A DNA stretch of 6,534 nucleotides from Bacteroidales bacterium UBA4353 (GTDB lineage: Bacteria; Bacteroidota; Bacteroidia; Bacteroidales; Paludibacteraceae): positions 1-6,534 of the forward strand of contig DGSV01000050.1 of the NCBI GenBank assembly GCA_002394025.1, in the 5' to 3' direction. Positions within the stretch are counted from its first letter, which is position 1, and each line of letters begins with the position of its first letter. The notes below the pieces were generated by a model. It was given only the letters and a program-made list of their open reading frames with translations, was not told the DNA's origin and did no database searches. Made by a program: the position numbers and the translations under genes. Shown in pieces: positions 1 to 3,900 of the stretch.

Positions 1-260
1 TGGTGTTCGCAGAGTGAGAAGAAGTTGATATCTTTGACCACTACCATCTGTCGGTAGTCTTCTTCAAAGAGTGCCGAGCGTAGTATTTCATCGGGGTCTA
101 TGCCGTATCCCTGCGTGAGAAACTGATAGGCTTGGGCTACGCGTTTTGGGGTTTTGACGAGTCCTTCGCGATAGGGGTTCTCGCCGAGTTTTTCAAGTAG
201 GTCTTTGATTAGCGGACTGATTTCCGCGGTTAATTCATCGTTAAAAACAAAACTATTCAT
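1..260 (-). CDS. folE: GTP cyclohydrolase I, N-terminal part (3' end outside window)
   Basis: FolE converts GTP to 7,8-dihydroneopterin triphosphate in the cytoplasm, the first step of folate (and other pterin) synthesis. The frame runs open from an ATG at 258-260 to the window edge: 86 complete codons, about 40% of a usual protein of roughly 190-220 residues. Visible family signatures are GENPYREGLVKTPKRVA (residues 26-42), the FLTQGYGIDPDEIL stretch (47-60) and MVVVKDINFFSLCEH (72-86). The last of these carries Cys84, the first zinc ligand of the C-E-H-H motif; the second zinc His falls in the codon cut by the edge. The remaining zinc Cys and the catalytic His are off-window. The start lies 25 bp after the upstream S4 gene, without a Shine-Dalgarno sequence, so it is probably cotranscribed. 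Nothing suggests damage in the visible part. The identity is secure; whether the gene is intact cannot be seen. Confidence 0.93.
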   Translation of the reverse strand, partial: MNSFVFNDELTAEISPLIKDLLEKLGENPYREGLVKTPKRVAQAYQFLTQGYGIDPDEILRSALFEEDYRQMVVVKDINFFSLCEH

Positions 261-285
261 ATCTGTGTTCAGGATATTATAGGGT

Positions 286-795
286 TTATTCGTCGTCTTC
301 GTGCAACCAGTCGAAGTTGCTTTTTTTGTCGTCCTCTTCGATATTGCTATCCATGTCTTCGTAGTTCATATCGTCATCATCGTCATCATCGTCGAGCCAC
401 TGCCATGACGTGTCGTTGTAGTCGCTTTCGATGAATTGTTCGAGGTCGCGTCGTTCTTTTTTTGTTGGTCGTCCTGTTCCTCGTGCTCGTCCCAATGCGT
501 TGGAAATCTGTTGTAGGCGCAGTATTTCGAGTTGTTCGGGTGTTGTAACGTTCTGCATGTAGTCGGGTACGAGTTTTGCTCCGAGGCGTGTGTGCGCCAG
601 TTGCAGTATGCGGAATGAGTATATGACGGGGTTGCGTCGCACGTTGATGATGTCGCCGATTTCTACTGTGTGTGCCGGTTTCAGTGTTTTTCCGTCACGG
701 CTAATCCATCCTTTCTTGCAGGCTTCGGCGGCGAGGCTTCGTGTCTTGAAAAGACGCATAGTCCACAGCCATTTATCGATACGCATGGGTGTCAT
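286..795 (-). CDS. hslR: S4-domain RNA-binding protein, Hsp15 (HslR) family, with acidic C-terminal tail
   Basis: This is a small cytoplasmic RNA-binding protein. In E. coli the family member Hsp15 binds free 50S subunits that still carry nascent chain-tRNA and helps recycle them; the same role here is inferred. The S4 fold covers about residues 4-66, beginning with MRIDKWLWTMRLFKTRSLA and including the basic KKGWISRDGKTLKP segment. A basic helix-rich part follows (about 98-118, GRARGTGRPTKKERR). The last 40 residues are strongly acidic, with eight consecutive Asp (135-142) and Trp residues at 131, 133 and 163. At 169 residues it is longer than E. coli Hsp15 (about 133), the extra length being mainly this tail. 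The ATG at 793-795 lies 12 bp after the rnr stop. Met4 (784-786) is an alternative start directly before the S4 domain. There is no Shine-Dalgarno sequence. Translational coupling with rnr is plausible. Confidence 0.88.
   Translation of the reverse strand: MTPMRIDKWLWTMRLFKTRSLAAEACKKGWISRDGKTLKPAHTVEIGDIINVRRNPVIYSFRILQLAHTRLGAKLVPDYMQNVTTPEQLEILRLQQISNALGRARGTGRPTKKERRDLEQFIESDYNDTSWQWLDDDDDDDDMNYEDMDSNIEEDDKKSNFDWLHEDDE
370..393 (-). repeat. 9-nt tandem repeat encoding Asp8 in the S4 protein
   Basis: On the plus strand the tract reads as ATCGTCATC twice, followed by ATCGTC, i.e. about 2.7 units of a 9-mer, itself built from GAT/GAC codons on the coding strand. It encodes Asp135-Asp142. 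Units are whole codons, so gain or loss of a unit would change the length of the acidic run without a frameshift. Confidence 0.8.
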
Positions 796-807
796 GGTTA
801 TTGAGTT

Positions 808-2745
808 TTAGGCGATTGAGAAATCAAGTTGTTTTTTGTCGAGGTTGGCTCTGACGACTTTGATACGTATTGGGTCGCCGAGTTGGTATCTGTGGTCACT
901 GCTGAGTCCTACGAGGCAGTAGTTTTCCTCATCAAGGCGGTAGTAGTCGTCGGTGAGTTCGCGGACCGGTATCATGCCTTCTATCTTGTTATCAACGATT
1001 TCGGCATATATTCCCCATTCTGTGACTCCTGATATCACGGCATCGAACTGCTGTCCGATGAAGTCTTGCATATACTCGACTTGTTTGTATTTGATAGATG
1101 CCCGTTCCGCATTTGCTGCGCGCTGTTCGCGTTGCGAGCAGTGTTTGCAGAGTTCCTCGAGTTCGTTTTTGTCCACTGCTTGGCTTTTTTGTGAATCGAG
1201 GTATTGTGTGAGCAGACGATGTACTAGAACGTCCGGGTAGCGCCGGATGGGAGATGTAAAGTGTGTGTAGAAATCAAATGCTAATCCGTAGTGTCCGATA
1301 TTGTCGGTGGAATATACTGCTTTTGACATACTGCGTACCGCGAGAGTTTCCACAAGAGTGCGTTCTGCTGTGCCTTTGACTTCATTGAGAACGCTATTGA
1401 GTGATGTGGCTATGTTTTTGGGGCTTCCCGAGGTTTTGAGTTTATGTCCGAAACGTTTGATGAATTTGGCGAATGAAGAGAGTTTGTGTTGATCGGGCAC
1501 GTCATGTACGCGATAGACGAATGTCTTGGCTTTGCGTCCTTTGCCCGGTTTGCCGATATGTTGCGCCACGGTGCGGTTGGCGAGTAGCATGAATTCCTCA
1601 ACGAGTTGGTTCGACTCTTTGGCTTCTTTGAAATATACGTTGATGGGTTTGCCACTGTCATCTATTTCGAATTTTGGTTCGCTGCGTTCAAAATTGATAG
1701 AGCCTTCGGCGAATCGTCGTGTGCGTAGTTTCTGTGCCAATTCGTTGAGGCATAGCACTTCAGCCACGTAGTCTCCCATGCCGTTTTCGATGATATCCTG
1801 CACTTGCTCGTAAGTGAAGCGGCGGTTGCTGCGGATGATGGTACGCGCTATCGTGTAGTCGCGCACGAGGGCTTGGCTGTCAAGTGTGAAGATGACAGAG
1901 TAGGCGAGTTTGTCTTCATCGGGGCGTAGCGAGCAGATGTTGTTGCAGAGTTTTTCGGGTAGCATGGGTACTGTACGGTCCACGAGATATACTGATGTCG
2001 CGCGTTTTCGCGCTTCCCGGTCTATGATGCTGTCAGCAGTGACGTAGTATGTAACGTCGGCTATGTGAACGCCAACCGTGTATGTGCCGTCAGGGTTTAT
2101 TCGCAGTGAGAGGGCGTCGTCGAAGTCTTTGGCATCCACGGGGTCTATGGTGAATGTTGTCTCGCCACGGAGGTCAAGTCGGCGGGCTATCACGTCGGCG
2201 GGGATGGTGTCGGGTATCTTGTCTGCCGCGGCTTCTATGTCGGCAGGATAGGAGTATGGCAGTCCGAATTCGGCGAGGATAGCGTGCATCTCAGTATTGT
2301 TATCGCCGTGTTCGCCAAGCACTTCAACCACTTCGCCTACGGGGTTGATATCGTCGTCGCGCCAATGTAGTATGCGTACCACAACTATCTGTCCGTTTTT
2401 TGCTCCGTGGAGTTTCGCCGGTGGAATGAAGATATCCGGTGTCATGATTTTATTGCTGGTGATGACGAATGCCAGCTTTCCGTTGACTTCCAATGGTCCT
2501 ACGAAACTTTCGTGCTCGCGCGATTTGATTTCTATAACTTCTGCTTCGGGTCTATCACCGATGCGTGACGCGAAGAGGCTCACTACCACGCGGTCGTCGG
2601 CGATGGCATGATTGGTCTTGCGCTCAGGAATAAAGATAGCCTCACCACCGTTATCGGGGATGAGGTATGTCTTTACGCCGCGGCGTTCTATGACGCCTTC
2701 GATTGTGGTGCTGAAATATTTATTGATTTTGCGTTTCTTAGCCAT
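808..2745 (-). CDS. rnr: Ribonuclease R (RNB-family 3'-5' exoribonuclease), lacking the usual N-terminal HTH
   Basis: RNase R is a processive, hydrolytic 3'-5' exoribonuclease that degrades structured RNA in mRNA decay and rRNA quality control. Domains in order: a short basic start (MAKKRK), cold-shock domain 1 (about 13-72), cold-shock domain 2 (about 80-143), the RNB catalytic domain (about 185-515) and an S1 domain (about 563-643). The catalytic signature TIDPVDAKDFDDAL supplies Asp201, Asp207, Asp209 and Asp210, matching E. coli Asp272, 278, 280 and 281. HFTSPIRRYPD (495-505) carries the conserved arginines 500 and 501. The protein is 645 residues, against roughly 700-720 in Bacteroidales relatives (from memory) and 813 in E. 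coli. The winged-helix domain normally ahead of the cold-shock domains is absent, and the protein stops right after S1 without a basic tail. An in-frame TAG at 2758-2760, five codons before the ATG, rules out a longer start. The gene begins 2 bp after the lgt stop. Confidence 0.95.
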   Translation of the reverse strand: MAKKRKINKYFSTTIEGVIERRGVKTYLIPDNGGEAIFIPERKTNHAIADDRVVVSLFASRIGDRPEAEVIEIKSREHESFVGPLEVNGKLAFVITSNKIMTPDIFIPPAKLHGAKNGQIVVVRILHWRDDDINPVGEVVEVLGEHGDNNTEMHAILAEFGLPYSYPADIEAAADKIPDTIPADVIARRLDLRGETTFTIDPVDAKDFDDALSLRINPDGTYTVGVHIADVTYYVTADSIIDREARKRATSVYLVDRTVPMLPEKLCNNICSLRPDEDKLAYSVIFTLDSQALVRDYTIARTIIRSNRRFTYEQVQDIIENGMGDYVAEVLCLNELAQKLRTRRFAEGSINFERSEPKFEIDDSGKPINVYFKEAKESNQLVEEFMLLANRTVAQHIGKPGKGRKAKTFVYRVHDVPDQHKLSSFAKFIKRFGHKLKTSGSPKNIATSLNSVLNEVKGTAERTLVETLAVRSMSKAVYSTDNIGHYGLAFDFYTHFTSPIRRYPDVLVHRLLTQYLDSQKSQAVDKNELEELCKHCSQREQRAANAERASIKYKQVEYMQDFIGQQFDAVISGVTEWGIYAEIVDNKIEGMIPVRELTDDYYRLDEENYCLVGLSSDHRYQLGDPIRIKVVRANLDKKQLDFSIA

Positions 2746-2747
2746 AT

Positions 2748-3788
2748 TTATGTTGTGCTATTAAGTTGTTGTTCACTGTTTTTCGCGTTTTTCAAAGCAC
2801 GATATATAAGCCATATACCCCATATTATAAAAGGTATGCTGAGAAGTTGTCCCATATTGAGGGCGAAGTTTGACTCGAAGGCTTCTTGGTCAAGTTTGAT
2901 GAATTCGATGATAAATCGTGTAAGGAAAATGCCTTCAAGGAAAATGCCGAATATGAGCCCTACATACTTGTATATCTGCTTGGTACGCATCAGTGTCCAT
3001 AGTATTGCCAATGTGATGAGGCAGTAGAGCATTTCATAGATTTGTGTCGGGTGGCTTGCCCATGTGTCGCCATTATGCTTGAATACCACACCCCAAGGCA
3101 GGTCTGTGGGGTTGCCGTATATCTCGGAATTCATGAAGTTGCCGAAACGTATGCATGCCCCGGTGACGCAAATTCCGAGTACCAGTTTGTCCATAATCCA
3201 TATAAATCCGCGTTTGATGGTTCGCTTGTTGAGGATCCATATCGCTGTTATGATACCGAAAGCACCGCCGTGGCTCGATAGTCCTCCTTCTTGAATATCA
3301 AGTAGTCGAAGCGGATGGGTGATATATGGGTTGATGTATTGAGGAGTGAAGCCGAGCATGGTTTCGTGATTGATGTTGAGGTGCCATTCATAGAACCAGC
3401 AGTGTCCCAGTCTGGCACCTATGATACATCCTATTGCGGCGTAGAAAAATATCTGGTCGGACCATTCCGGTGGACATTGCTCAATCTTCAAAGCCCGTTG
3501 CATGACCAACATTCCGAGAAATAGACCTATGGCCCATAGAAGACCGTACCAACGTATCTCTACCTCGTTGCGTAATAGGAACCACCCGATGATTACTGCG
3601 GCAAGAATGCTGTATGCGAAAAAACTTACTATGTCAGCTGTGCTCATCTTTTGTTTGCTCCGAACTATGGTTACCACAAGTGACACGATGATTATCGCAA
3701 GGCAAATCAGTGTGTACCATAGCGGATTGACAGGTCCGAAACGGAAGATTACCGGGTCGGCGTTCCAAATTATTGATAATAATTGCAT
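2748..3788 (-). CDS. lgt: Prolipoprotein diacylglyceryl transferase with extra N-terminal hydrophobic hairpin
   Basis: Lgt is an inner-membrane enzyme that transfers diacylglycerol from phosphatidylglycerol to the lipobox Cys of exported prolipoproteins, the first step of lipoprotein maturation. Key motifs are present: RWYG (79-82, equivalent to the E. coli Tyr26 region), GARLGH (124-129), SSHGGAFG with His173 (E. coli His103), RFGNFMNSE with Arg214, Asn217 and Glu222 (E. coli Arg143, Asn146, Glu151), SHPTQIYE (245-252) and TRFIIEF with Arg291 and Glu295 (E. coli Arg239, Glu243). The position of E. coli Tyr235 appears to be Ile287. At 346 residues it is about 55 longer than E. coli Lgt (291). 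The excess lies between the canonical start (DPVIFRFGPV, 11-20) and the canonical first helix (EIRWYGLLWAIG, 77-88), and contains two added hydrophobic segments (about 23-42 and 55-72). The ATG at 3786-3788 is supported because residues 4-20 match the usual Lgt N-terminus; the leader is A-rich, with no Shine-Dalgarno sequence. Confidence 0.95.
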   Translation of the reverse strand: MQLLSIIWNADPVIFRFGPVNPLWYTLICLAIIIVSLVVTIVRSKQKMSTADIVSFFAYSILAAVIIGWFLLRNEVEIRWYGLLWAIGLFLGMLVMQRALKIEQCPPEWSDQIFFYAAIGCIIGARLGHCWFYEWHLNINHETMLGFTPQYINPYITHPLRLLDIQEGGLSSHGGAFGIITAIWILNKRTIKRGFIWIMDKLVLGICVTGACIRFGNFMNSEIYGNPTDLPWGVVFKHNGDTWASHPTQIYEMLYCLITLAILWTLMRTKQIYKYVGLIFGIFLEGIFLTRFIIEFIKLDQEAFESNFALNMGQLLSIPFIIWGIWLIYRALKNAKNSEQQLNSTT

Positions 3789-3805
3789 TTGTTTATTGTT
3801 TAGTG

Positions 3806-3825
3806 GGATACTTCACGGCGTATCC
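3806..3825 (-). other. Short stem-loop in the putative lgt leader
   Basis: GGATAC (3806-3811) and GTATCC (3820-3825) are perfect 6-bp complementary arms around an 8-nt loop, 17 bp upstream of the lgt ATG. No T-run follows on either strand, so it is not an intrinsic terminator. It could form in the lgt leader RNA. A 6-bp stem can also arise by chance. Confidence 0.4.
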
Positions 3826-3831
3826 GTACTA

Positions 3832-3844
3832 ATTTGTCACAAAT
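3832..3844. repeat. 13-bp perfect palindrome, possible operator
   Basis: ATTTGT and ACAAAT flank a single central C on the plus strand. The palindrome overlaps the TTTG half of the candidate -7 box of the lgt promoter, a position where a dimeric regulator would block transcription. The AT-rich context makes a chance occurrence plausible, and no known regulator motif is matched with confidence. Confidence 0.35.
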
Positions 3845-3868
3845 CGCTAATTGATAAAATAAATTGTC

Positions 3869-3892
3869 AAATAGTAAATGTGTAAATAGTAA
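3869..3892. repeat. 9-bp direct repeat, 15-bp period
   Basis: AAATAGTAA occurs at 3869-3877 and again at 3884-3892, separated by 6 bp. The pair sits just downstream of the secA stop codon and next to the candidate -33 element of the lgt promoter. It may be a paired protein-binding site or simply low-complexity AT-rich sequence. Confidence 0.35.
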
Positions 3893-3900
3893 TTTTTTTT

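Larger units (their letters stand above)
3789..3900 (-). promoter_or_regulatory. secA-lgt intergenic region with weak promoter candidate for the lgt-rnr-hslR-folE unit
   Basis: This AT-rich gap of 112 bp is the only space between the visible genes large enough for a promoter. The Bacteroides primary sigma factor prefers TTTG near -33 and TAnnTTTG near -7. On the minus strand a TTTG (plus-strand CAAA at 3868-3871) is followed after 20 nt by GCGATTTG (plus 3840-3847). The spacing fits, and the TTTG half of the -7 box is present, but the TA half is missing. If real, transcription would start near 3833, leaving a leader of about 45 nt. The -33 TTTG continues into TTGACA, but no TATAAT-like box follows at 16-18 bp. 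Read-through from secA remains possible, because no terminator is seen. Confidence 0.3.

Noticed and set aside
276..281. TATAAT on the minus strand just before folE, as a promoter -10 box
   Set aside because: There is no TTGACA-like hexamer 16-18 bp upstream, the Bacteroidota main sigma factor uses a different -7 box, and the hslR-folE gap is only 25 bp. Cotranscription is more likely.
3643..3647. Met48 of Lgt as the true start, dropping the first extra hydrophobic segment
   Set aside because: Residues 4-20 (ending DPVIFRFGPV) match the canonical Lgt N-terminus closely, so the longer start at 3788 is the coding one.
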